A DNA stretch of 28,290 nucleotides, from the NCBI GenBank assembly GCA_021796015.1, contig JAJYOT010000022.1, forward strand, positions 1-28,290, in the 5' to 3' direction. The notes beneath the pieces were generated by a model. It saw nothing but the letters and a program-made list of their open reading frames with translations, searched no databases and was not told where the DNA came from. Numbering within the stretch: position 1 is the first letter of the stretch; every line of letters begins with the position of its first letter. Source of the DNA: a bacterium (lineage in GTDB: Bacteria > Elusimicrobiota > Elusimicrobia > UBA1565 > UBA9628). This document shows positions 7,494-14,659 of this stretch, in pieces. A program made the position numbers and the translations under genes.

Positions 7494-9916
7494 GAGTGAG
7501 TCCAATCGGAGGAAAAAGATTTTTCCGTCACGATTTCAACCTCGAACTTTTGTTCATCTTGTTTTTGAGATTCAGTCCAAAAGAAAGTAAATGAAATTTT
7601 AGAGCCAACGGGAAGACCCTTGCTTTCAAGGTCGGCGCAATAAATGCCCAAGCCGCAGTCTTTAGCGGTGATTTCAGACCAAGTTTTCCCTTCATTAAAG
7701 GAATAGCGAATGACGGCGGGGTCAAAAAGACCAATTCTCAGTATTCTTCCAGTGGGAAGCCTTCTCAGACGATGGTTGAGTCTCCACATCCGTCCCCAGG
7801 GACGCATCGGCTTCTTTTGATAGCGTTCAACTGGCTGAGGCGGCATATCAAAAACTTTTCCATCTCTAAGAGACCGCATGAGTTTGATGTATTCCGCATG
7901 AGCCCAGACCAGCGGCATGGCAGAACCCGCCGGACGCCCATTAAGAAGTTCCCGTTCCGGAATGTCCTCTTGGTCCCATATTTGTTCAGGAATGAGCCCG
8001 CCGGCGCTGGTTTGGGCGGTTACGGATTTAACTATCTCTTGAACTACCTCTTTGCGTCCCAAGGCCAATTCATACATCGCGCGTTCTAAAGCTAAAAGCG
8101 GCCATGGACGTCCCACGCCGGTCCCATTAAACGGAGTTCCGTCTTCATGTTCGCCGTAACCATCTCCGTTGTATCTTCTCCAGGAAACTCCGGTTTTAGT
8201 CTCACTTTTAAGAAGAGCGTCAATGACTTTGACGGTGTCTAGGATTTTGGGATCATCAGGGGCTCTGAGCCCAAAACGCACCAAGGCGAGAGCATCCGGG
8301 CTGATGAGATCATGGGCCGCGATTTCGCTTTCGGTAAAACTGCGGTTGCGGAGAGACACCATCTCTCGATTTGGGAAACTTACGCGGTCTTCTTGCTCTG
8401 GTGTAATGCGGACATAATAGCCTTTAACTCCGTATTTTTGCGCCAAGGGAGTTTCCGAGGCAAAAGTCCAGCGCTCAATTTCAAAATTCCAAAGGTCCGC
8501 CGTTTCCCGCAAATGTTGGGCCATGTCTTTTTCGCCGTTTTCATCCGCGAAATCGGCCGCCGCGAGCAAGGCCGCAATTTCAACCGCCAAGGTATAGGGA
8601 GAATATCCGGAGTCCTCTTCCCAGCGGTCTTGAGCGGTGGCGGGCCCGTATCGACAAATATAGGCGGCGGCTTTTTTGACCATCGGCCAGGCCGCGACGC
8701 AAGAAACTTTTCCTTCTCTTTTTAAAAAATCGGCAAAGATAATAGGAAGAGCGGTTTCATCCATCTGGATTCCCGGCCAATAGGAACTTCCGTCCAGCCA
8801 CATATTTTGCGGCCAATGTCCGTCGGCTTCTTGGGTTCCCGCGAGATATAAAAGAGAATGTTTGGCCCCTTGGACGTCCCCTGCCGCCAGAAGACCCATG
8901 GCGCTTTGAACCATGTCTCTCGGCCAAACCAAGTGATATCCGCCGATGTCTTCATCGCCTTTGGAAAACCCCCAAGGAATAGATAAACTCGCGATCAGAC
9001 CCCCGGAAAAGCGTTTCGATGCGTGGGTTTTTAAAACCGCCGCGCTGACTCGGTAAATATCAAAACCAGATTCTCCCTCTGTTCCAAGATTCATGCAATG
9101 GCTTTGAAATTCGTTCCATCCCGCGATATACTCTTCTACTTTTTCCTTGAAATTTCCACAGAGAGACTGAATGGCTCGCAGGGCCGCCTCGTTTGCGTTT
9201 GCGCCAAAACCCAGGGCCAGAACTATTTTCTTGACTGATTTTTTGAGCGGAATTTCAGCCGAGAGAGCAATATTTCCATTGAGAGCCTTGGGATAACGCC
9301 ATTCCATTTTTTTATGGGCGTGAAGGTCTTGCCAACCATCCGAAAAACCGACATATCCGCAACTTAGCGCCTTGAAAGGCAATGAACAAGCCAAGGCCAC
9401 GGTGATGCTTTCTTTTTGAGAGAACAAAAGGGTGTGGCCTTTATATTCTCCAATCCAGCCGTCGTTTCCGCGCCCGGCGTTTTTGATATGAGGAGACCAA
9501 AGAGCAAACAGGGAATAATCATCCAAGTCTCCGATGAGCGCGTCAAATTGAATTTCCTGCAAAAGAACGTCCGCCGAGGGATCGGTGATAATGGTTTTGG
9601 AAATTCGGTAACGGCCCTGAACGCAAGTGTTTTTTAGATGGTAGCCTGGAACTCCTTGAGCGATAGGACGAATTTTGTGCAGGCAATCCCGTTTTTCTTC
9701 CGAGAAAAAATCGCGACCGTTGGAAACCAGAAAGCCAAAATCGCGGATATTAGCTAAATCAATTCGTGGGTAATAAACCTCATTGAGTATTCCGTGAGAG
9801 AGGGTAAACCACACCCGGCTTCTGTTATCGGCGGAGGTGCCGACGCCTTCTTTGGCGCTTGAAGTCCACCGCGGTTCTATTCCCGGAGCGCCTGGGGCGA
9901 TTTCATCAACGCTCAC
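7490..9916 (-). CDS. GH15 glucoamylase / glucodextranase-type alpha-glucosidase
   Basis: An 808-residue enzyme that should release glucose from the non-reducing ends of alpha-1,4 (or alpha-1,6) glucans. The N-terminal part (APGAPGIEPRWTSSAKEGVG... LSHGILNEVYYPR, residues 7-50) is the beta-sandwich typical of bacterial GH15 glucodextranase-like proteins. The (alpha/alpha)6 catalytic part begins near 285 and contains HLVWPRDMV (328-336), RWEEDSGYSP with Glu433/434 at the general acid position, and LIPEQIWD with Glu644 as the likely catalytic base. A C-terminal E-set-like domain follows from about 715. No signal peptide is visible, so it probably acts in the cytoplasm on glycogen or imported dextrins. 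The start is GTG, overlapping the TGA of the preceding pgl gene (GTGA), and the ATG of the next gene overlaps its own TGA, so translation is probably coupled. Confidence 0.92.
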   Translation of the reverse strand: MSVDEIAPGAPGIEPRWTSSAKEGVGTSADNRSRVWFTLSHGILNEVYYPRIDLANIRDFGFLVSNGRDFFSEEKRDCLHKIRPIAQGVPGYHLKNTCVQGRYRISKTIITDPSADVLLQEIQFDALIGDLDDYSLFALWSPHIKNAGRGNDGWIGEYKGHTLLFSQKESITVALACSLPFKALSCGYVGFSDGWQDLHAHKKMEWRYPKALNGNIALSAEIPLKKSVKKIVLALGFGANANEAALRAIQSLCGNFKEKVEEYIAGWNEFQSHCMNLGTEGESGFDIYRVSAAVLKTHASKRFSGGLIASLSIPWGFSKGDEDIGGYHLVWPRDMVQSAMGLLAAGDVQGAKHSLLYLAGTQEADGHWPQNMWLDGSSYWPGIQMDETALPIIFADFLKREGKVSCVAAWPMVKKAAAYICRYGPATAQDRWEEDSGYSPYTLAVEIAALLAAADFADENGEKDMAQHLRETADLWNFEIERWTFASETPLAQKYGVKGYYVRITPEQEDRVSFPNREMVSLRNRSFTESEIAAHDLISPDALALVRFGLRAPDDPKILDTVKVIDALLKSETKTGVSWRRYNGDGYGEHEDGTPFNGTGVGRPWPLLALERAMYELALGRKEVVQEIVKSVTAQTSAGGLIPEQIWDQEDIPERELLNGRPAGSAMPLVWAHAEYIKLMRSLRDGKVFDMPPQPVERYQKKPMRPWGRMWRLNHRLRRLPTGRILRIGLFDPAVIRYSFNEGKTWSEITAKDCGLGIYCADLESKGLPVGSKISFTFFWTESQKQDEQKFEVEIVTEKSFSSDWTHS

Positions 9917-10659
9917 GAATCTTTTTTTCCTTGAATAAAAAAATGAGTTTCTTCTTGGGCTTGAACGCGGGAAGCCGGCAAAGAACTTTTGGATTCTAAA
10001 ATATCGAAAATGACTTTCTCCTTAGCGCTAAGTCCCGAGAGAAAAAGAATTTTCTTGGACAAGTTAATGATGGGAAACGTTAAGGTGATTCGCGGAACTC
10101 GGGGCAGAATGCCTTCCGGCGCTGGAACAAACATCACCCATCGCGTTTTTTCTCCTACCGCCGGACCGTTGGGGAAAATAGAGGCCGTATGCCCGTCCGG
10201 GCCGATACCCAAAAGCATGAGATCAAAGCCCGGCTTTTTCGTAAAAAAATTTTTGAGCAACTTCTCATATTCTTCCGCGGATTTCTCAGGGGCAATTCCC
10301 TCCGTTTCCAGAGGATGAATCTGGGACTTGGAGAGAGGTATTTTAGATAAAAGCGCGTCTTGGGCCATGAGAAAATTGCTATCGGGATTGTTTTTTGGCG
10401 TCCAACGCTCGTCTCCCCAGAAAATATGGGTTTTTTCCCAAGGAAATGATTGGCAAAATCTTGGTTGGGAAAGAAGTTGGTAGAGTTCCCGCGGCGTGGT
10501 GCCTCCGGAAAGAGCCAAGGAAAATCGTCCTTCTTTTTTAACCGCCTTTAAAGCTTCTTTAAGCACAAAATCGGCGGAGGCAAGACTCATCTCCGGCATC
10601 CGATCAAAAAAACGAACCAAGGGTTTCACAAAATTAAAAATGATCCCAGGTTCGGCCAT
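9913..10659 (-). CDS. pgl: 6-phosphogluconolactonase
   Basis: It hydrolyses 6-phosphogluconolactone to 6-phosphogluconate, the second step of the oxidative pentose phosphate pathway, directly after zwf in the operon. Family motifs are clear: RFSLALSGGTTPRELYQLL, IFWGDERW and LLGIGPDGHTASIFP. The frame is open from 10716, but that ATG lies 83 bases inside zwf. I prefer the ATG at 10659 (MAEPGII...), giving 248 residues and a 26-base overlap with zwf. A GTG at 10629, just after the zwf stop, would also keep the whole conserved domain. No good ribosome site marks either, so the start is uncertain. Its TGA overlaps the GTG of the glucoamylase gene. Confidence 0.92.
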   Translation of the reverse strand: MAEPGIIFNFVKPLVRFFDRMPEMSLASADFVLKEALKAVKKEGRFSLALSGGTTPRELYQLLSQPRFCQSFPWEKTHIFWGDERWTPKNNPDSNFLMAQDALLSKIPLSKSQIHPLETEGIAPEKSAEEYEKLLKNFFTKKPGFDLMLLGIGPDGHTASIFPNGPAVGEKTRWVMFVPAPEGILPRVPRITLTFPIINLSKKILFLSGLSAKEKVIFDILESKSSLPASRVQAQEETHFFIQGKKDS

Positions 10660-12163
10660 CTCGAACCAAAAGTTCTCCCACCCCGTGAGGGCCCCAGTCG
10701 CCGGCGGTCGAGCCATAAGGACGGACGGGAATGACTTTAGATTTATTGCCGGCCTCTAATACCGGGGCTAAAATTCTCCAAGCTTCCTCGACGAAATCGC
10801 TGCGCGTAAAAAGCGTCCGGTCGCCGATAAAGGCGTCCAAAATCAAGCGCGCGTAGGCTTCCGGTTGGGAAATGCCGAAGGCTCTATAATAATCGAAATT
10901 CATGGTCACGGTGCTTAGGGATATTTTAGAGCCCGGGTGCTTGGTCTCAAAAGAAACTGAAACCCCCTCATCGGGTTGCAATCTTAACTTTAAAGTATTG
11001 GCGGCCAATTCTTCGGCGAGCAAAGGCTTAAATATTGAAACGGGAACATGCTTAAAATGGACGGCGATTTCAGTCATCCGCTTGGGAAGTCTTTTTCCGG
11101 AACGCAGATAGAAGGGAACTCCATGCCATCTCCAATTATCGACTTCCACTTTCGCTGCGGCGAAAGTGGGAGTTCTTGAATCGCTTGAAATTCCCGTTTC
11201 TTCCCGATATCCCGGAAAATATTTTCCATCGATATGGGCTCCGGCGTATTGACCCAGAACTAGGTTTTGAGCGTTCATATCGGGAATCGCGCGCAAAATG
11301 TTGATTTTCGCGTCGCTGATCGGATCGGCTTGAAAGCGCGCCGGCGGCTCCATGGCCACCAAGCTCAAAAGTTGAAGAAGGTGGTTCTGAAACATATCGC
11401 GCAGAATTCCCGACTGATCGTAGTACGGCCCCCGGCCCTCGATTCCGATGGATTCAGCCACGGTAATTTGAACGTGGTCAACATGATCCCGGTTCCAGGC
11501 CGGCTCAAAAAAAGTGTTGGCAAAGCGCAAAATTAAAATATTTTGCACCGTTTCTTTTCCCAAATAATGGTCTATGCGATAAACCTGATTTTCCGGAAGA
11601 ATGGAATGGATTTCCTTGTTTAGAGAAATGGCCGATTGAAGGTCCGTCCCAAAAGGTTTCTCGATAATGACCCGGGGCCAAGTAGACAAGCCTTCTTGCT
11701 GGTTGAGCCCCGACTCCGCCATTTTTCTCAAAATAACGGGATAGAGAGTCGGAGCGGTCGCGAAATAAAACAAATGTCCGCTCAATTGCATATCCTTCGA
11801 GAGTTCTAGGAGCCTGGTTTTAAGGCGAGCGTAAAAATCTCGATCGGATAGGTCGCCATTGACAAAAAAGAGCCTTTCTAGAAATCCGGCTGGAATTTCC
11901 TTCATTCCTGATTTGGCGAGCGATTCTCCTATGTTTTGCCTTAAGCTCCCGTCATTCATGTCCCGGCGAGCGACGATGACCACGGCATAGTTTGAGGGTA
12001 AAAGATTTTGTTGGTGAAGATAAGCCAGGGTCGGATAAAGTTTTCGGTGCGCCAAGTCTCCCATGCCTCCAAAAATAACCAAGGCGCAGGGTTCCGGGCG
12101 CTCCTCCATTAAACTGAGTTCCGGCTGACTTAAAACCTTGGGAATGACAACTGTTTCGCTCAT
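10634..12163 (-). CDS. zwf: glucose-6-phosphate 1-dehydrogenase
   Basis: A 509-residue enzyme that oxidises glucose 6-phosphate with NAD(P)+ to 6-phosphogluconolactone. The Rossmann dinucleotide motif is IFGGMGDLAHRKL (30-42). The central Ser of the usual GASGDL is Met here, a mild departure. The catalytic signature RIDHYLGKE is at 196-204, and DHVDHVQITVAESIGIEGRG and PFYLRSGKRLPKR are typical downstream blocks. Length is normal for the bacterial family. It starts 12 bases after the transaldolase stop and overlaps pgl at its 3' end. Together with the glucoamylase, it would convert glucan-derived glucose (once phosphorylated) into NADPH and pentose phosphates. No 6-phosphogluconate dehydrogenase gene lies in this window. 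Confidence 0.96.
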   Translation of the reverse strand: MSETVVIPKVLSQPELSLMEERPEPCALVIFGGMGDLAHRKLYPTLAYLHQQNLLPSNYAVVIVARRDMNDGSLRQNIGESLAKSGMKEIPAGFLERLFFVNGDLSDRDFYARLKTRLLELSKDMQLSGHLFYFATAPTLYPVILRKMAESGLNQQEGLSTWPRVIIEKPFGTDLQSAISLNKEIHSILPENQVYRIDHYLGKETVQNILILRFANTFFEPAWNRDHVDHVQITVAESIGIEGRGPYYDQSGILRDMFQNHLLQLLSLVAMEPPARFQADPISDAKINILRAIPDMNAQNLVLGQYAGAHIDGKYFPGYREETGISSDSRTPTFAAAKVEVDNWRWHGVPFYLRSGKRLPKRMTEIAVHFKHVPVSIFKPLLAEELAANTLKLRLQPDEGVSVSFETKHPGSKISLSTVTMNFDYYRAFGISQPEAYARLILDAFIGDRTLFTRSDFVEEAWRILAPVLEAGNKSKVIPVRPYGSTAGDWGPHGVGELLVRDGRTWDHF

Positions 12164-12175
12164 AAATTCCCTGGT

Positions 12176-13294
12176 CTATTTCAAATCCAAGGCTTTCATT
12201 TTATCCTCAAGATTCTTTAAAAGATGGGCGTAAGAATCGGCAAAAGCCTTGATTCCGGCATCTTCCAAATCCTTGCAGACCTTGTCCAAAGAAACTCCCG
12301 CCTTGGGCAACTTCTCAAGCAATGACTGGGCGTCGGATATGTTTTCCTTTAGAGAAGCGCGCAATTTCCCATGGTCTTTAAAGGCAGTCCAAGTTTCCAT
12401 TGGAATAGTGTTGACCGTGGAATCTCCAATCAATTCTTCAATATACAAGACATCGCGATAGGCCGGGTTTTTAGTCGAAGTCGAGGCCCATAAAAGGCGT
12501 TGGGGTTTTGCCCCCGCTCTCAGGAGTTCCTGAAACTTAGGCGTTTGCGAAACTTCCTGGAAATGCTTGTAGGCCATTTTCGCGTTGGCGATAGCGGTTT
12601 TTCCCTTGAGAGAAGCGTCTTTGAGAATGCCATCCACCGCGGTATCAATGCGACTGACAAAAAAACTTGCGACCGAAGAAATTTCGGAAATTGGAAGACC
12701 TTTTTTCTTTCGATACTCCAAGGCGTTCATATAGGCTTCCAAAACCTCTTTATAGCGATCCACGGAAAAAAGAAGCGTGATATTGATATTAATGCCCTCC
12801 GCAAGAGATTTTTCTATTGCCGAAAGCCCTTCATAAGTTCCGGGAATTTTAATCATGACGTTGGGGCGAGCCAATTCCTTGAAAAGACGGCGAGCGGCTT
12901 CAAGAGTCTTGGCCGAATCTCGGGCCAGGCGCGGCGACACCTCAAGACTGACAAAGCCGTCTTTTCCGCCGGAGCTTTTGTAAACGGGATAGAGAATTTC
13001 GGCGGCATCCTTTATATCTTCAATAGCGATGGACTCAAACAAAGCCTCGGTATCAGTGATTTTTTGATCGCATTTTTTAAGGATGGCCGCGTCGTAATCG
13101 GAACCCTGGGAAACGGCCTTGTCAAAGATGGCAGGGTTGGAGGTAATCCCCTTGAGCCCGTCTTCCTTAACAAGTTTGGCCAAATCCCCACTTTCAATAA
13201 GTTTGCGGCTTAAAGAATCAAGCCATGGGCTTTGCCCAAAAGCCTCAAGGGCTTTTAAGGGATTAACTTTATTGTTCTCGGATGATTTGTGCAT
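12176..13294 (-). CDS. tal: transaldolase (long form)
   Basis: It transfers a dihydroxyacetone unit between sugar phosphates in the non-oxidative pentose phosphate pathway. The N-terminus (NPLKALEAFGQSPWLDSLSR, then KGITSNPAIFDKA) and the block RPNVMIKIPGTYEG, with Schiff-base Lys149, identify a long-form transaldolase of about 370 residues, as in actinobacteria and cyanobacteria. The 372 residues here match that length. The open frame continues upstream to 13486, but the ATG at 13294 has a strong ribosome site (GAGGTGG), lies one base after the preceding stop and fits the family start, so the upstream part is rejected. Second gene of the glucan/pentose phosphate operon. Confidence 0.95.
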   Translation of the reverse strand: MHKSSENNKVNPLKALEAFGQSPWLDSLSRKLIESGDLAKLVKEDGLKGITSNPAIFDKAVSQGSDYDAAILKKCDQKITDTEALFESIAIEDIKDAAEILYPVYKSSGGKDGFVSLEVSPRLARDSAKTLEAARRLFKELARPNVMIKIPGTYEGLSAIEKSLAEGININITLLFSVDRYKEVLEAYMNALEYRKKKGLPISEISSVASFFVSRIDTAVDGILKDASLKGKTAIANAKMAYKHFQEVSQTPKFQELLRAGAKPQRLLWASTSTKNPAYRDVLYIEELIGDSTVNTIPMETWTAFKDHGKLRASLKENISDAQSLLEKLPKAGVSLDKVCKDLEDAGIKAFADSYAHLLKNLEDKMKALDLK

Positions 13295-13295
13295 T

Positions 13296-13655
13296 TTATT
13301 CCACCTCGCATTCTCTTGTTTCCGCCTTGGTCCAAACCCCCGCGCCGTTTCGGGCTCGCGCATAAATTTTTTGAATTCCAGATTTCTCCGGACGCCAGTC
13401 ATGCCAGAAAAACCCAACATCGCTTCGACAAGCGTTCCAAGAAGTTCCATTGAAAGAAACCTGCGCCTCGTTGGCCCAAGGCGCATGAACGCGAATGGCG
13501 TAATGACCTTTTAAAATTTTTTCACTCGGACGCGGATAATCAATGTTGACCCATTTTGGCGTTTGGGAGTTTTTGGCGATGGCAACATTCTTCATCTTTG
13601 CTGCAGAAGACAAACGAACTTCGCCTAGCTTTGCGGCGGACGCTGACTTTTTCAT
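13296..13655 (-). CDS. small E-set / CBM48-like glycogen-binding domain protein
   Basis: A 119-residue protein with a basic, Ser/Ala-rich start and a C-terminal beta-sandwich pattern: GHYAIRVHAPWANEAQVSFNG, then SDVGFFWHDWRPEKSGIQKIYARARNGAG. This resembles the carbohydrate-binding/E-set domains of glycogen-branching enzymes and AMPK beta subunits; aromatic residues in both blocks could stack on glucose units. The start ATG at 13655 has a strong ribosome site (GGAGG, 6 bases upstream). The frame stays open to a TTG at 13856, but that stretch crosses the repeat unit and the promoter and is rejected. As first gene of the operon, it may bind glycogen or cytoplasmic dextrin that the GH15 enzyme degrades; this is inference. 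Confidence 0.7.
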   Translation of the reverse strand: MKKSASAAKLGEVRLSSAAKMKNVAIAKNSQTPKWVNIDYPRPSEKILKGHYAIRVHAPWANEAQVSFNGTSWNACRSDVGFFWHDWRPEKSGIQKIYARARNGAGVWTKAETRECEVE

Positions 13656-13686
13656 AACGACCTCCATCCAACCCTTCTTCCTCCAT

Positions 13687-13714
13687 TGTGTAATAAAATT
13701 TTTATCGAGGTCAA
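13687..13714 (-). promoter_or_regulatory. promoter of the glucan / pentose phosphate operon
   Basis: Minus strand: TTGACC (13714-13709), 16 bases, TACACA (13692-13687); an 18-base spacing to CACAAT is an alternative reading. The leader to the ATG at 13655 is about 25 bases and contains GGAGG. It lies just downstream (in transcription) of the duplicated tRNA end, so the small repeat element provides the upstream context of this operon. Confidence 0.55.
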
Positions 13715-13741
13715 GGCTTTCGGGCGGTAAGGGCTCGTGAC

Positions 13742-13764
13742 AAAAAAAGCCGGAGATGGGATTC
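13742..13764 (-). repeat. duplicated tRNA-Thr 3' end (att-like direct repeat, distal copy)
   Basis: These 23 bases are identical to 13858-13880, which contain the last part of the tRNA-Thr gene and its following T-run. The two copies are direct repeats 116 bases apart and flank the repeat unit copy B. Duplication of a tRNA 3' end around an insert is the usual signature of site-specific integration. Confidence 0.75.
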
Positions 13765-13856
13765 CCGCTCACCCGAACTCCGTTCTCCTTTGCGGCCTGC
13801 CGTGTCCCAAAGCCAAATCCTTGGCTTTGTTCCATCGGCTTCGAATCCTTTTCCAA
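13759..13856 (-). repeat. 98-bp dispersed repeat unit, copy B
   Basis: Reverse-complement homologue of positions 8-105. On the minus strand it begins TTGGAAAAGGATTCGAAGC, has a central hairpin (13809-13816 with 13821-13828, loop of four bases) and ends TGAGCGGGAATCC. The hairpin stem and both ends are best conserved between copies; the part between hairpin and right end has diverged. It sits exactly between the two direct repeats of the tRNA-Thr 3' end. Confidence 0.65.
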
Positions 13857-13863
13857 TAAAAAA

Positions 13864-13935
13864 AGCCGGAGATGGGATTCGAACCCACAACCTATCGCTT
13901 ACGAAGCGATTGCTCTACCGTTGAGCTACCCCGGC
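13864..13935 (-). tRNA. tRNA-Thr (anticodon CGU)
   Basis: A full cloverleaf can be drawn on the minus strand. The acceptor GCCGGGG pairs with CTCCGGC (one G-U), the D-stem is GCTC/GAGC, and the anticodon stem ATCGC/GCGAT encloses loop TTCGTAA with anticodon CGT, reading ACG (Thr). The T-arm is GTGGG-TTCGAAT-CCCAT. CCA is not encoded; seven T follow directly. A -10-like TAGAAT (13949-13944) about 8 bases before the 5' end may drive it separately from the cold-shock gene, whose terminator lies just upstream. The 3' end plus T-run is duplicated at 13742-13764. Confidence 0.95.
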
Positions 13936-13968
13936 GCGAGATTATTCTACAAAAATTCCAGCGTGGCA

Positions 13969-14005
13969 TAAAAAAACCCCGCGCGAAGAAAATCCGCGCG
14001 GGGTT
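13969..14005 (-). terminator. rho-independent terminator of the cold-shock gene
   Basis: Minus strand: AACCCCGCGCG, nine-base loop, CGCGCGGGGTT, then a run of T. The 11-bp perfect G/C-rich stem (13975-13985 with 13995-14005) is followed by a U-tract. It ends the csp transcript before the tRNA. Confidence 0.93.
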
Positions 14006-14022
14006 CGTCGTTCGTCGTTGGT

Positions 14023-14232
14023 TTAGGCCATGACGAGCGGTTTGACGTTGGCGGCCTTCGGACCTTTGTCCGATTTGGTCACCTCAAACTCGACTTGTTG
14101 GTTCTCGCTCAAGGTTTTGAACCCATCCATGACGATGGAGCTGTGATGGACAAATACGTCCGGCGTTCCATCCTCGGGCGTGATGAATCCATAGCCTTTT
14201 TGATCGTTGAACCACTTAACTGTTCCTTTCAT
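14023..14232 (-). CDS. CspA-family cold shock protein
   Basis: A 69-residue single cold-shock (OB-fold) domain protein that binds single-stranded RNA and DNA and melts RNA structure. RNP1 is KGYGFITP (13-20) and RNP2 is VFVHHS (26-31); the start [17 protein letters not shown] is typical of the family and the length is standard. AGAGGT lies 11 bases before the ATG. The gene has its own extended -10 promoter, a structured leader of about 77 bases and a strong terminator, so it is a single-gene unit. Which of the family's paralogous symbols applies cannot be told from sequence alone. Confidence 0.96.
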   Translation of the reverse strand: MKGTVKWFNDQKGYGFITPEDGTPDVFVHHSSIVMDGFKTLSENQQVEFEVTKSDKGPKAANVKPLVMA

Positions 14233-14277
14233 TATGATTATTACCTCTTTTGTTATTAACGTCTTCGGTAAGTTTTC

Positions 14278-14300
14278 TTAACGAGAAACTAGCTCGTTAA
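14278..14300 (-). promoter_or_regulatory. hairpin in the cold-shock gene 5' leader
   Basis: TTAACGAG and CTCGTTAA form a perfect 8-bp stem around a seven-base loop, inside the roughly 77-base leader between the promoter and the csp start. Long structured leaders control stability and translation of csp mRNAs with temperature in other bacteria; that role here is inference. Confidence 0.55.
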
Positions 14301-14315
14301 TTCCTTACTCGATTT

Positions 14316-14324
14316 ATTATAGCA
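14316..14324 (-). promoter_or_regulatory. extended -10 promoter of the cold-shock gene
   Basis: Minus strand TGCTATAAT: a consensus TATAAT (14321-14316) with the TGn extension. No good -35 hexamer is seen at the proper distance, as expected for extended -10 promoters. Confidence 0.7.
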
Positions 14325-14374
14325 CGGTTTTTTCAAATTCTACGAACAAAATTATAAAATAAGATTATAAAGTC

Positions 14375-14635
14375 ATGGCCAATTACAGCGACGCGGTTAA
14401 AGAACATGCCCTCATCGTCTTGGAACTCTATAAAAGCAAGGTCAGCCAAATTCAATCCTCGTCGGGCCTAAGGATTTTTACGGACGGAACCATCCTCATT
14501 CGCGACTCCGAGGACGTCAAAAAATATCTTTCCGCTATAAAAACCGTTTGCGGGCCCATTCCCTATGTCAGCGCCAAGTTGATGATCACCAACGCTATAC
14601 GAAAGCTGAATCTTCCCCCGTTAGATGACTTGTAA
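14375..14635 (+). CDS. small conserved-looking protein of unknown function
   Basis: An 86-residue protein I do not recognise. It is predicted to be mixed alpha/beta: a helical start (AVKEHALIVLELYKSKV), a short beta pair (SGLRIFTDGTILIRD), a helix ending KTVC, and a helical end. It has no signal peptide or membrane segment. It diverges from csp and shares its intergenic region. An A/T-rich -10-like sequence (TATAAAAT, 14353-14360) lies 14 bases before the ATG and no ribosome site is visible. It ends 24 bases before the Crp/Fnr-type regulator, which appears to have its own promoter. The coherent amino-acid composition makes it a probable gene. Confidence 0.6.
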   Translation: MANYSDAVKEHALIVLELYKSKVSQIQSSSGLRIFTDGTILIRDSEDVKKYLSAIKTVCGPIPYVSAKLMITNAIRKLNLPPLDDL

Positions 14636-14648
14636 TCCCGGAAAGAGA

Positions 14649-14654
14649 TATAAT
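14649..14654 (+). promoter_or_regulatory. -10 box of the Crp/Fnr-type regulator gene, leaderless geometry
   Basis: A perfect TATAAT lies five bases before the ATG at 14660. No ribosome site fits between them, so the mRNA probably starts at or next to the AUG. The -35 region is poor. Confidence 0.6.
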
Positions 14655-14659
14655 AAGAA

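Noticed and set aside
12500..13213. Plus-strand open frame of 237 codons
   Set aside because: It is the antisense shadow of the well-supported transaldolase gene.
13295..13486. 64-residue N-terminal extension of transaldolase
   Set aside because: It lies antiparallel in information to the overlapping upstream gene's frame, has no family similarity, and ATG 13294 has a good ribosome site.
13656..13856. N-terminal extension of the glycogen-binding-type protein from a TTG
   Set aside because: It crosses the repeat unit, the duplicated tRNA end and the promoter; the ATG at 13655 has a strong ribosome site.
13756..13971. Short plus-strand frame across the tRNA
   Set aside because: It is a translation of tRNA antisense sequence and the repeat unit, a common false gene.
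14060..14300. Search for CRISPR or tandem arrays in the short-repeat-rich parts of the window
   Set aside because: No regularly spaced direct repeats occur; the repeats found are one dispersed pair, one tRNA-end pair and one palindrome pair.
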